Shown piece after piece: positions 27,990 through 36,841 of a stretch of 64,000 nucleotides of DNA (position 1 is the stretch's first letter; each line of letters begins with the position of its first letter). This stretch comes from Streptomyces sp. NBC_01451 (GTDB taxonomy: Bacteria > Actinomycetota > Actinomycetes > Streptomycetales > Streptomycetaceae). The stretch lies in contig NZ_CP109479.1 of assembly GCF_036227485.1 (NCBI RefSeq), positions 7,750,001 through 7,814,000 of the forward strand, read 5' to 3'. A program made the position numbers and the translations under genes. The notes beneath the pieces are model-generated. The model made no database searches and was not told where the DNA came from. It worked only from the letters and a program-made list of their open reading frames with translations.

Positions 27990-28487
27990 TCAGTCGTCCG
28001 CCGAGTCCGGCTCGCAGATCGGGCAGGGGTCCAGTTCGCCGGTCGCGAGGAGCTTGCCGTCCACGGGCACCGCCTCCGGCTTCCCGGCGACCAGCGGGCA
28101 GTCCGCGCGGTGCCAGAGGGTGCCGCCCGGCACCATCAGCAGACGGCCGCTCACAGCCACGGGAGCGGTGACCGGCTCCCCGGCGGCCTCGGAGGGCCCG
28201 GCGGTCACCAGGAGGCCGTACAGCTCCTCCACGCGGGTCGCGGCGAGCGCGTCACGGCCGTGGGTGAGGAGAACGGCGCCCGCGACGATCAGCGCCGCGC
28301 CGGGGACCGTGCAGGACGCGAGGTAGGGCAGCTGCCGCTCGGCGAACCGCTCTCCCGAGACGCCGTACCAGCCGAGCACGCACAGCACCGCGCCCGCCGC
28401 CAGCGCGGCCCAGCCCGTCCAGAGGACGGGACGCACGGTCCGCGGTCGGGCTGATCGGGCTGACCGGGCTGATCGGGCTGTCGGCAT
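27990..28487 (-). CDS. Small membrane protein with Cys/His motif
   Basis: A 165-residue protein with two membrane segments (WTGWAALAAGAVLCVLGWYGV and a second at about 55-75) and a soluble tail containing WHRADCPLVAGK and DPCPICEP. These Cys and His residues could bind metal, which is inference. The N-terminus has the tandem repeat ARSARSARSARP. ATG 28487 is chosen because GGGAG is six bases upstream; GTG 28502 lacks one. It ends 3 bases before the fused transporter gene, so it is the first gene of that operon. Function unknown. Confidence 0.65.
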   Translation of the reverse strand: MPTARSARSARSARPRTVRPVLWTGWAALAAGAVLCVLGWYGVSGERFAERQLPYLASCTVPGAALIVAGAVLLTHGRDALAATRVEELYGLLVTAGPSEAAGEPVTAPVAVSGRLLMVPGGTLWHRADCPLVAGKPEAVPVDGKLLATGELDPCPICEPDSADD

Positions 28488-28621
28488 CCTTGGCTCCCAC
28501 ACGTCGTGTGTCCTGGCTGTGTCCGTCCCAGCCGGCCAATGGCTTGCACTATGCCTGCTGTCGGTCGACCCTGAAAGCTCCGGGCACCCAAGCCCCGGAC
28601 CGACACCCGGTGGTGAGCCAG

Positions 28622-29209
28622 ATGGTTCTCGGGAGCGACCTCAGGCGGGGGAACGCACGGCGGGGCACGGTGATCACGGCCGCCCTGCTGCTCTTCCTCG
28701 GCCCGGCCCTCGCGGCGTGCAGCGACGACGGCGACGGCGGTGGCGGCGATACGAGAACCTCCACCGCTTCGACCTCCACGGAAACGGCGGAACCGACACA
28801 ACCGGCGGAATCGGCGGAGACATCGCCGGAGCCGGGCGGCAGCGGTCCGGCCGATCCCGTCGCGGCCGAGAAGGAGGTCCGGCAGAACTGGGTGAAGTTC
28901 TTCGACCCGGCCGTCTCCCTCAAGGACAAGCAGGCGGTCCTGGAGAACGGCGACAAGCTGGGCCTGCTCCTCCAGGCGTTCAGCGGCGACCAGCGCGGTG
29001 GACAGGTCGAGGCGAAGGTCGACGACGTCGAGTTCACCTCGCCGACCGCCGCGAGCGTGAACTACGTGCTCCTCCTCGACGGCGCCACGGCTCTGCCCAA
29101 CGCCTCCGGCACCGCCGTCGAACAGGACGGCACCTGGAAGGTCTCCCTCAACACGCTCTGCGCGCTGGTCGGACTGAGCGGCGATGCGACGGCGGCTCCG
29201 GGCTGCTGA
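28622..29209 (+). CDS. Putative lipoprotein of unknown function
   Basis: A 195-residue exported protein. A basic N-terminus and hydrophobic core lead to a lipobox (LAACS) near residue 32, followed by a Thr-Ser-Glu-Pro linker. The folded part (VRQNWVKFFDPAVSLKDKQAVLENG, VEFTSPTAASVNYVLLLDG, VEQDGTWKVSLNTLCAL) resembles small SnoaL/NTF2-like lipoproteins of actinobacteria. The start could be GTG 28613 or ATG 28622. It overlaps the following solute-binding gene by 26 bases, so the two are probably co-expressed and divergent from the transporter operon. Confidence 0.75.
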   Translation: MVLGSDLRRGNARRGTVITAALLLFLGPALAACSDDGDGGGGDTRTSTASTSTETAEPTQPAESAETSPEPGGSGPADPVAAEKEVRQNWVKFFDPAVSLKDKQAVLENGDKLGLLLQAFSGDQRGGQVEAKVDDVEFTSPTAASVNYVLLLDGATALPNASGTAVEQDGTWKVSLNTLCALVGLSGDATAAPGC

Positions 29210-30518
29210 GCCGGCCGCCCTGGGGCTGCTGCTCCTGCTGAGCGCGGCCTGCGGCAGCCGCCTCCCGGAGAGCGACTTCGAGCACCGCGGTACCCCGACA
29301 GCGCCGACGGCCGCCGCGACGCCCCTGCGCGTCGGCATCATCACGAGCGCCACCAGCCCGGTCGGCGCCGCCGCCTTCACCGGCCCGCGCGACGGCGCCA
29401 GGGCCTGGTTCGAACGGCTCAACGCGCGCGGGGGCATCGACGGCCGCCCGGTCGAGGTCCGGCTGTGCGACGACGGCGGCAGCGGCGTCGGCAACAACGA
29501 GTGCGTGCACCAACTGATCGACGGCAGCGAGGGGAGTGACGGCAACGCGGTCGTCGCCCTGGTCGCCACCACCGCCCTCGACTACGCGGGCGCCTCCCGC
29601 GTCTCCCGGGCGGGCGTGCCCGACATCGGCGGCCAGCCCATCGGCGCGGCCTACGACACCTACCCCCACCTGTACGGGATCTACGGCAGCCTCGCGCCCC
29701 GCGACGGCACCCCGGGCTGGGGCGGACGGCTGTACGGCGGCACGGAGGTCTACCGCTACTTCGCGCGCGAGCACGGCGCCCGCACGGCCGCCGTCGTCTC
29801 GTACAACCAGACCGCCTCGGCCGCGTACGCCCGGCTGGTCGTCCGGGGCCTTGAGGCCGAGGGCTACGACGTGGTCACCGAGCAGGTCGACTTCGCGCTG
29901 CCCAACTTCCGCGCGGCGGCGGCCGACCTGAAGGAACAGGGCGCCGACCTCGTCTTCGACGCCCTCGACACGCACGGCAACGCGCGACTGTGCGAGGCGC
30001 TGGACGACGTGGGTGCCGAGATCACCGCCAAGGTGACGAACGTACAGAACTGGACCTCCACCGTCCCGGAGGACTACAAGAACTCCCCGCGCTGCCGCAA
30101 CGCCCTGTGGGTCACCGGGTCGAGCCGCAACTTCGAGGACACGGACCAGGCGGCCGTACGGGAGTTCCGGGAGGCCACCGCCAGGCTCGGTACGCACTCG
30201 CAGTGGCAGTTGGAGGGGTGGGCGGCGGCGATGTGGTTCACGGAGGCCGCCCGGGCCTGTGCGGAAACGGGAACGGGCGTCACGCGCGCGTGTCTCGACG
30301 ACTTCATGAACCGCGGCGAGGGCGGCGAAGCGGGGGACAAGGGGTACACGGCTGACGGGCTGTTGATTCCGGTGCGTTTCGAGCGGGCTGCCGAGCCGCC
30401 GAAGACGCGCCGGACGTGTCTGTCGGTCGCCCGCTGGCAGGACGGCAGGGGCTGGGTCTCGCAGGGGGACATGAACGCCGACTGCTTCGACGTCCCGCAG
30501 CTGGCGTACCGGCCATGA
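29184..30518 (+). CDS. Solute-binding lipoprotein, LivK/periplasmic-binding type I
   Basis: A 444-residue lipoprotein with a lipobox (LSAACGS) near residue 23 and a type I periplasmic-binding fold: LRVGIITSATSPVGAAAFTG, ARAWFERLNARGGIDGRPVEV, AVVSYNQTASAAYARLVVRGLEAEGYDV. It is the expected partner of the divergent LivHMG/LivF transporter, although the ligand cannot be read from sequence. The ATG lies inside the end of the upstream lipoprotein gene. Length and motif order match amino acid-type binding proteins. Confidence 0.88.
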   Translation: MRRRLRAAEPAALGLLLLLSAACGSRLPESDFEHRGTPTAPTAAATPLRVGIITSATSPVGAAAFTGPRDGARAWFERLNARGGIDGRPVEVRLCDDGGSGVGNNECVHQLIDGSEGSDGNAVVALVATTALDYAGASRVSRAGVPDIGGQPIGAAYDTYPHLYGIYGSLAPRDGTPGWGGRLYGGTEVYRYFAREHGARTAAVVSYNQTASAAYARLVVRGLEAEGYDVVTEQVDFALPNFRAAAADLKEQGADLVFDALDTHGNARLCEALDDVGAEITAKVTNVQNWTSTVPEDYKNSPRCRNALWVTGSSRNFEDTDQAAVREFREATARLGTHSQWQLEGWAAAMWFTEAARACAETGTGVTRACLDDFMNRGEGGEAGDKGYTADGLLIPVRFERAAEPPKTRRTCLSVARWQDGRGWVSQGDMNADCFDVPQLAYRP

Positions 30519-30610
30519 CTGGTGTGCCGTCCAGGACCGCCGAGGGGATCGGAGACCGCCGAGTGCATTGAGGACAGTGGCTGTCCGCGACCGCTGGCAG
30601 ACTCCCTCCC

Positions 30611-31609
30611 ATGTTGGAGACATCGGCACGGCTGCTGCGACTGCTCTCGCTGCTCCAGGCCCACCGCGAATGGTCCGGCCCCGACCTTGCCGACCGCCTC
30701 GGGGTGACCCCGCGTACCGTCCGCCGGGACGTGGACCGGCTGCGCGACCTGGGCTATCCCGTGGACGCCAGTCCGGGCACCGGCGGCGGCTACCGGCTCG
30801 GCGCCGGTGCCGAGTTGCCGCCGCTGCTGCTGGACGACGACGAGGCGGTCGCCGTGGCCGTCGGGCTGCGGACCGCCGCCGGGCAGGGCATCGAGGGCAT
30901 CGGCGAGACCTCCGTACGGGCACTGGCCAAGCTCGAACAGGTACTGCCCGACCGGCTCCGCCGACGGGTCGGGGCCCTGAACGCCTTCACCGTGCCGATG
31001 CTCCGCGGGCCGCAGCCCTCCGCCGTCGACCCGGCCGTCCTCACCGAACTCGCCCACCTCTGCCGGGACACGGAACTGCTGCGCTTCGAGTACCGGGGAC
31101 ACGAGGGATCCGTGTCCCGCCGTACGGTCGAACCCCACCGCCTGGTGTGCACCGAGCGGCGCTGGTATCTGGTCGCCTGGGACGTCGACCGCGCCGACTG
31201 GCGTACGTTCCGGGCGGACCGCATCACGCCGAAGCCGCCGCACGGACCGCGCTTCGCCCCTCGTACGCCCCCCGCGGACGATCTCGCCGCCTATGTCTCC
31301 CGAGGCGTCTCCACGCGCGCGTACGCCTCCCACGCCGTCGTCCGGCTGCTGGTGCCCTGCGCGGAGGCCGCGGCGCGGATCTCGCCCTCCGCCGGGACGC
31401 TGGAACCGGACGGTGAAGAGGCCTGTCTGCTGCGCACCGGGGCCTCGAACCTGGACGTGATGGTCATCCACGTCATGCTGATGGGCTTCGAGTTCGAGGT
31501 GCTGGAGCCCGTGGAACTCGTCGACGTCATCAGGACCTCCCGGGACCGGCTGTCCCGCGCGGTGGAACGGTCGCCGCGCACTCCGAGCAGCTCGGAGGCG
31601 GTGTCGTGA
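30611..31609 (+). CDS. WYL-domain transcriptional regulator
   Basis: A 332-residue regulator. The N-terminal helix-turn-helix (LLQAHREWSGPDLADRLGVTPRTVRRDVDRL) is of the HTH_11/DeoR type, followed by the usual GYPVDASPGTGGGYRL wing. The WYL domain covers about residues 150-220, with RRTVEPHRLVCTERRWYLVAWD. A WCX-like C-terminal region follows. Such proteins sense ligands, including nucleic acids or nucleotides. The target is unknown. It is downstream of the binding-protein gene on the same strand, 92 bases apart. Confidence 0.9.
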   Translation: MLETSARLLRLLSLLQAHREWSGPDLADRLGVTPRTVRRDVDRLRDLGYPVDASPGTGGGYRLGAGAELPPLLLDDDEAVAVAVGLRTAAGQGIEGIGETSVRALAKLEQVLPDRLRRRVGALNAFTVPMLRGPQPSAVDPAVLTELAHLCRDTELLRFEYRGHEGSVSRRTVEPHRLVCTERRWYLVAWDVDRADWRTFRADRITPKPPHGPRFAPRTPPADDLAAYVSRGVSTRAYASHAVVRLLVPCAEAAARISPSAGTLEPDGEEACLLRTGASNLDVMVIHVMLMGFEFEVLEPVELVDVIRTSRDRLSRAVERSPRTPSSSEAVS

Positions 31610-32007
31610 CGATGCGATGCGGAGGTTATGTGGGGAAGTCGTGGGTGTTTTATGCGTTCTGTCGTCGTGCCGCCGGCCGGGATGTGTGGCATCGACATGT
31701 ATGACGTGTGTAAGAAGCAGGTAAGGCGCCAGGGTGGGGGTCGCCGACGCAATTCACCGTCCCGGAGTTGTCCTTCGGGCGATCGCGAACAGGGTTTATC
31801 GGGGCTCGCGGAGAGCCGGCGAATTACGTTCGAATGGCCGTCGGAAGTATGGGTGACCAGTCTCTCCGTATCGGGCCGCGTGAGGATTATCGTCCGAAGC
31901 GAATGGCGTGATCTTGTGACAGAAGCGTGACCGGAGCCGTACGGAGTGGTGCGTGCGGTCGCGGCCCGGGCTTCCCCGGGTGCCGGTGGGCGCCTACGGT
32001 GGCGGGC
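31610..32007. other. Intergenic region, no gene recognised
   Basis: About 400 bases with lower GC than the flanks. A 100-codon frame starting at 31628 has no ribosome binding site, odd composition and no likeness to known proteins, so it is not called. The region presumably holds the promoter of the small I78 gene; I could not assign one with confidence. Confidence 0.4.
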
Positions 32008-32220
32008 ATGTCACCGATTCCCAGGCCCGAAGAACCCCAGGACACTCCGGACACCTATGTCGGCCTCGACGGAGCGGAGGCCGAGCGGCTCGCCCGGGGG
32101 AGAGGCTGGTCCGCGGTGCGGTCGCTGCCGCCCGGGGCGATCATCACCATGGAGTACCGGTCGGGACGGCTCAACTTCGAGGTCACCGCGGGCAGGGTGA
32201 CACGCTGCTGGAAGGGCTGA
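32008..32220 (+). CDS. I78-family peptidase inhibitor
   Basis: A 70-residue protein matching the I78 inhibitor family. The diagnostic part is GWSAVRSLPPGAIITMEYR followed by GRLNFEV and GRVTRCWKG. Members inhibit serine proteases of the elastase/subtilisin type. No signal peptide is present, suggesting a cytoplasmic target or another role. ATG 32008 begins right at the known domain length. It is convergent with the PAP2 gene, 25 bases apart. Confidence 0.85.
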   Translation: MSPIPRPEEPQDTPDTYVGLDGAEAERLARGRGWSAVRSLPPGAIITMEYRSGRLNFEVTAGRVTRCWKG

Positions 32221-32245
32221 GGCCGGACGGCGCCCCGGCGGCGGC

Positions 32246-33301
32246 TCAGCCGTTGCCGGGCAGGGGGCGGGCCGAAGGGTTGCCGGTGGTGCGCGGGGCG
32301 CGGTCCGCGTGCGGCGGGCGGCGGCTGCCGACCGGGGTGACCGGGCTGCGCTCCGAGCGGATCGCGTGCGTGGCCGTCGCCGGATGTGCCGGATGTGCCG
32401 GATGCGCGGGGTGCGCGGGCGTTCGGGACGAACGGGCCGCCGGGGCGGTGTTCTCCCGGGCCGTGGCCTCTTCCGCGGCGGTCGCGTGCGGCTTGAGCAG
32501 CGCCGACGAGCCGACCCGGGCCGGGACGGGTGCCGCGCCGGGACCGCGGACGCGCCTGCGGTCGCGCAGGTCCAGGATCCAGGTCTCGGTGCGGGTGATC
32601 AGCGGCTCGCACCACGGCAGCGCCAGCAGGACCAGCAGGCCCGCGACCCAGCCGAGGACGACATCGCTCAGCCAGTGCGTCCCCAGATAGACCGTGGTGA
32701 GGCCGACGCCGAGCGACATCAGTGCCGAACCGGCGGACAGCCAGCGCCTGGTCCACGGGGTCGAGGCCAGATAGGCCAGGATGCCCCAGGTCACCACGGC
32801 GTTGGCGGTGTGACCGCTGGGAAATATATCCCCGCCCATGCCCATCTCGTTCGAGCCGATGGTGGTCGCGTAGTGCGGTCCGAGGCGGCCCATGCCGATC
32901 TTGGCGGCACCGACCGTGACGTTGAGCATCAGCAGTGCGGCGCCGAACGTGAGCAGTGGGCGCAGAGTGTGCTGACGCCAGGCGCGCCAGCCCAGCCAGG
33001 CCGAGATCATCACGGCGGTGGGGCCGCGCTGACCGAGCACCACGTAGTAGTCGAGGAACGCGTGGATCTCCGGCCACTGCTGGTAGGGCCGGAAGAACAT
33101 GACCTGCCAGTCGAGCCGGACCAGCCACGAGGTGATCACGACGGCCCACACGATGGCGAGATAGAAGGCCAGGGTCGCGACAAGGAGCGCGATCCTGTGC
33201 CGGCTCATCTTCGGCACATCGATGTGGGTCGGCCGTCCGGGTTCCCGGTCCAGCCTCGCGAACACCCGGTCCAGACGGGCGAGGTTTCGTTCGGTAAGCA
33301 C
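32246..33301 (-). CDS. PAP2-family membrane phosphatase
   Basis: A 351-residue protein with about six membrane segments and the three phosphatase motifs of the PAP2 superfamily: a K-x-x-x-x-R version around KIGMGRLGP, the central PSGHT, and TTVYLGTHWLSD with the catalytic His and Asp. Family members dephosphorylate lipid phosphates such as undecaprenyl pyrophosphate. The last 110 residues are a hydrophilic tail with AHPAHPAHPAHPA repeats. The GTG at 33301 starts it. The specific substrate is not known. Confidence 0.88.
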   Translation of the reverse strand: MLTERNLARLDRVFARLDREPGRPTHIDVPKMSRHRIALLVATLAFYLAIVWAVVITSWLVRLDWQVMFFRPYQQWPEIHAFLDYYVVLGQRGPTAVMISAWLGWRAWRQHTLRPLLTFGAALLMLNVTVGAAKIGMGRLGPHYATTIGSNEMGMGGDIFPSGHTANAVVTWGILAYLASTPWTRRWLSAGSALMSLGVGLTTVYLGTHWLSDVVLGWVAGLLVLLALPWCEPLITRTETWILDLRDRRRVRGPGAAPVPARVGSSALLKPHATAAEEATARENTAPAARSSRTPAHPAHPAHPAHPATATHAIRSERSPVTPVGSRRPPHADRAPRTTGNPSARPLPGNG

Positions 33302-33522
33302 CCAATCGACGTTACAGCGAGTGAGCTCGGATCTCCGCCCAATCCACGGCTTTGTAATGACGATGTGATGTGGGATTCCTCTCAGGGGAGATGTTTAATT
33401 CCCTGGAATCCCTATTCGGGGCCCGTCTTCCCCTCATTTCCATTGATCATGCGGCAGTACTGTTTAATGGCTCTTTCGAATTGGTTCACCGGATGGTTGT
33501 CCGGAATTCGCCGGAAGGTCGC

Positions 33523-34710
33523 TCAGGGCGGACCGGAGCCGTTCAGCCAGAACGCCCCGTAGACCGCGGAGGCCACCGCGACCACGCCCGTCACCAGCAC
33601 CGACCTGGGCGTACGCAGCCGGCTCAGGGCCAGGGCGAGCGGCAGCAGAAGAGGGAACGCGGGCAGCAACAGGCGTGGTTTCGAGCCGAAGTAGCTCGAC
33701 GCGCACAGGGCGAGCACGGTGACGGCACCCGCGTACACCAGCAGCGGCAGCGGCTGGCGCTGCCGTACGCAGGTGACGAACAGCCAGATCAGCAGGCCCA
33801 CACCGAGGATCAGCCCGACCCCGGCGAGTGCCGACGGGAACGACGTGAACTTGTCGGCGACGAAGCGGGCGAACGCAGCGCCGCCGTCGAAACCGTTGCG
33901 CCAGCCGGCCTGGACGTCCAGATAGCCCAGGGGTCCCCTGCCGGTGCGGTGGCCGACCCACAGGACGTACCCGGCGGCGCCGAGCGGCGCGATCAGCATG
34001 CCGAGGGCGCGCCGCCGGACGGGTGCGCCGTACGACTCGGGCGCGCTCCGCTCCCCTACGAACGAGGTACTGGACGACGTACTGAACGAGGCGATGGCCG
34101 TCACCCACACCGCCGCCACCACCGCGAGGCCCACCGGGCGGGTCAGACCCGCCAGCAGGGCCAGGGTGCCCGCCGTCAGCCAGCGGCCGGTGAGGACCGC
34201 GTACAGGGACCAGGCGGCCAGGGCCGTGAACAGTGACTCGCTGTACGCCATCGACTGGACGATGCCGACGGGCAGCACCGCCCACAGCAGTGCGGCACAC
34301 ACGCCGGCACGACGGCCGTACACATGATCCGCGACCGCGAACACGCCCCAGGCGGCGGCGAGTGACGCGAGGGCGCTGACCGCGAAGCCCGCGTCGGCGT
34401 ACGACATCGGGGTGACGGACGCCAGGAGCCGCTCCAGCCAGGGCAGCAGCGGGAAGAAGGCGAGGTTCGAGTGGACGTCACCGTTGGGGAGGCGCACCTC
34501 GTAGCCGTAACCGAGTTCGGCGACCCGCGTGTACCAGAGCGCATCCCAGCGGGCGGTGAGCAGCGTGTACGCGTTCTTGTCCCGCGCCGCGCTCCACAGG
34601 GCCAGCACGACCAGGCCCAGCACGCGGACGGCCGCGTACCCGAGGAGGGCGGGCGCGGCACGGCGCAGCGTGGGCGGTTTGGGTGGCGGGCGGCTGCCAG
34701 GATCTGTCAC
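33523..34710 (-). CDS. PIG-V-like membrane mannosyltransferase
   Basis: A 395-residue polytopic membrane protein. The first extracytoplasmic loop has WDALWYTRVAELGYGYE, and FFPLLPWLERLL and GLTRPVGLA follow. This is the pattern of GT-C glycosyltransferases related to PIG-V and the actinobacterial mannosyltransferases, which use polyprenyl-phosphate sugars outside the membrane. GTG 34710 is given as start; the open frame continues upstream into the divergent MFS gene, so the extension is unlikely. A 13-base palindrome GTCGATTATCGAC (34713-34725) lies at its start. The acceptor is unknown. Confidence 0.75.
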   Translation of the reverse strand: MTDPGSRPPPKPPTLRRAAPALLGYAAVRVLGLVVLALWSAARDKNAYTLLTARWDALWYTRVAELGYGYEVRLPNGDVHSNLAFFPLLPWLERLLASVTPMSYADAGFAVSALASLAAAWGVFAVADHVYGRRAGVCAALLWAVLPVGIVQSMAYSESLFTALAAWSLYAVLTGRWLTAGTLALLAGLTRPVGLAVVAAVWVTAIASFSTSSSTSFVGERSAPESYGAPVRRRALGMLIAPLGAAGYVLWVGHRTGRGPLGYLDVQAGWRNGFDGGAAFARFVADKFTSFPSALAGVGLILGVGLLIWLFVTCVRQRQPLPLLVYAGAVTVLALCASSYFGSKPRLLLPAFPLLLPLALALSRLRTPRSVLVTGVVAVASAVYGAFWLNGSGPP

Positions 34711-34980
34711 CGGTCGATTATCGACGGCGTACGGGACGAGGGCGGGTGTGGCGGCGGGCGGCCACGCCGGGTGCGTGGTGTACGACACACGGGTCCCGCG
34801 GGCGGGTGAGAGGTCCGCCACTTTTCGCCGCTGTGAACTCGCGTACGCTGTCGGACCACTCGCTTTTCGCCGCGCGGCCCGAGGACATCCGTCACCGCTC
34901 CTCCTCGGCCGAAGCCGAAGCTCCCGGGGAGTCCCCACCCCGCGGACCGTCGAACGCGAGGGAATCTTGGAGGTACGTAC

Positions 34981-36588
34981 ATGTCCGGGACGACCACGGC
35001 TGCCGCAGCGCTGCGCCGTCGGGCGGCCGGGGCGAGTGCCAACCGCTGGGTCGTCCTGTTCGTCCTCTGTACGAGCCTGCTGCTCGTCGCGGTCGACGCG
35101 ACCGTCCTGCACGTGGCGGTGCCCGCCGTCAGCGAGGACCTCCGGCCCGGCGCGATAGAGCTGCTCTGGATCGTCGACATCTATCCGCTGGTCTGCGCCT
35201 CACTGCTGATCCTGTTCGGCACGCTGGGCGACCGGGTCGGCCGCAGACGGATCCTGCTCCTCGGGTACGGACTGTTCGGCGTCGCCTCCGGCATGGCGGC
35301 CCTCGCCGACAGTGCCCCGGTACTGATCCTGGCGCGGGCGCTGCTGGGCGTCGGCGGCGCGATGATCATGCCTGCGACGCTCTCGATCCTCCGCCAGGTC
35401 TTTCCCGAACGGCGCGAACGGGCGCTGGCGATCGGTGTCTGGAGCGCGGTGGCCGCGGTGGGAGCGGCGGTCGGTCCGCTGCTCGGCGGCTTCCTGCTGG
35501 AGCACTTCTGGTGGGGGTCGGTCTTCCTCGTCAACATCCCCCTGATGCTGGTCAGCCTGCCCATCGGCAGGCTGCTGCTGCCCGAGTCGCGCGGCGAGGG
35601 GGGCGAGGGCCCGTGGGACGTGGTCGGCGCGCTGACGGCGGCGGGCGGCCTGTTCGGCGTCGTCCTGGGCGTGAAGCGGCTGGGCGGCGGCGAAGGGGCC
35701 GGGAACTTCCTGACGGTCGTGCCGCTGCTGGTGGGCGCGGTGCTGCTGGTTCTCTTCGTACGGAGGCAGCGGCGGCGTACGCATCCGCTGGTGGACCTGG
35801 GGATGTTCGCGCGGCCCGCGTTCAGTACGTCCGTCGGGTGCATCGTGCTGGCGATGCTCGCGCTGGTCGGACTTGAGCTGATCGCGGCGCAGTACTTGCA
35901 GCTGGTGCTGGGGCTTTCGCCGTTGCAGACGGGGCTGCGACTGCTGCCGCTGACGGCGGCGGCGATGGCGGCCGGGCTCGCCGGGGCCCGGCTGCTGCGG
36001 AGGTTCGGGCCGCGGACGATGGTGTGCGCCGGGTTCTGTCTCACCGCGGCGGCGGTCGTGCTGCTGACGGCGATGGGCGGCGAGGACAACGCGGGGCTGA
36101 TGCTGTCCGGGTTCGTGTTGCTGGGCTTCGGCCTGGAGACGACGCTCTTCGGGGCGTACGAGTCGATGCTGAGCGAGGCTCCGGCGGCTCAGGCGGGCGG
36201 GGCCGCGGCGATCGGGGAGACGTCGTACCAGCTGGGCGCGGGCATCGGGATCGCTCTCCTCGGGAGTGTGATGAACGCGGCGTACGCGCCGGGGGTGGGG
36301 TCGGTGCCGGGGGTGCCGGCGTCGGCGTCGGCCGCGGCGGGGCATTCGCTGGGCGAGGCGTACGAGGTCGCCGGGCGGCTCGGGGGGCCCTCTGGAGTTG
36401 CCCTGCGGGCGGCGGCTCGGGACGCGTTCGTGCACGGGCTGCATGTGACGTTGCTGGTGAGCGCGGGGTTGTTGCTGCTGGGGGCGGTGATGGCGTTGCG
36501 GTTGCCGCGGGTGATGTGCGGCGGCGCCGCCGAGCCGGTGGCCGTGCCTGGCCCTCGGGAGGTCGCGGGGGCACGCGTCCCGGTGTGA
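34981..36588 (+). CDS. MFS multidrug exporter (DHA2, 14-TMS type)
   Basis: A 535-residue drug-type exporter with about 14 membrane helices. Motifs: LLVAVDATVLHVAVPAVSEDL at the start (the conserved D-x-T of DHA2 exporters), GTLGDRVGRRRILL between helices 2 and 3, and a motif C-like GVWSAVAAVGAAVGPLLGG in helix 5. Such proteins expel drugs using the proton gradient. GGAGG lies seven bases before ATG 34981. It is divergent from the mannosyltransferase. The substrate is unknown, and no linked regulator is visible. Confidence 0.92.
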   Translation: MSGTTTAAAALRRRAAGASANRWVVLFVLCTSLLLVAVDATVLHVAVPAVSEDLRPGAIELLWIVDIYPLVCASLLILFGTLGDRVGRRRILLLGYGLFGVASGMAALADSAPVLILARALLGVGGAMIMPATLSILRQVFPERRERALAIGVWSAVAAVGAAVGPLLGGFLLEHFWWGSVFLVNIPLMLVSLPIGRLLLPESRGEGGEGPWDVVGALTAAGGLFGVVLGVKRLGGGEGAGNFLTVVPLLVGAVLLVLFVRRQRRRTHPLVDLGMFARPAFSTSVGCIVLAMLALVGLELIAAQYLQLVLGLSPLQTGLRLLPLTAAAMAAGLAGARLLRRFGPRTMVCAGFCLTAAAVVLLTAMGGEDNAGLMLSGFVLLGFGLETTLFGAYESMLSEAPAAQAGGAAAIGETSYQLGAGIGIALLGSVMNAAYAPGVGSVPGVPASASAAAGHSLGEAYEVAGRLGGPSGVALRAAARDAFVHGLHVTLLVSAGLLLLGAVMALRLPRVMCGGAAEPVAVPGPREVAGARVPV

Positions 36589-36799
36589 ACACCGCACTCT
36601 CCCACCCACGCACCACCCGTGACGGTCATCCGGAGGGGTGGACGTCTCCTGTGGAGTGCGGGAGCGTCGGAGGACGCCCACCTCGTCAGATGACAGCCAC
36701 TGGAGGGCGCGGTGGGAAACGCTGTGGCGGGCGGTCGGGGTGGGTGAAAGCCCGCTGGACGCGCGTGCGCGCTCCGTCGTACCGTCAGGACCAGCGTCG

Positions 36800-36818
36800 T
36801 AACTAGCGGTGCTAGTTA
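36800..36818 (+). promoter_or_regulatory. TetR-type palindromic operator upstream of the acyl-CoA dehydrogenase
   Basis: An 8-bp perfect inverted repeat TAACTAGC-GGT-GCTAGTTA lies 24 bases before the start codon. Size, symmetry and position are typical of a dimeric TetR-family operator. The cognate regulator is not encoded in this window. Confidence 0.7.
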
Positions 36819-36841
36819 ATCGAGTTACCGGAGGGCTCCCT

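Noticed and set aside
25404..28454. 1016-codon open frame on the plus strand over the LIV transporter genes
   Set aside because: It mirrors the codon bias of the real minus-strand gene and is almost entirely Arg, Gly, Gln and Ala without domains.
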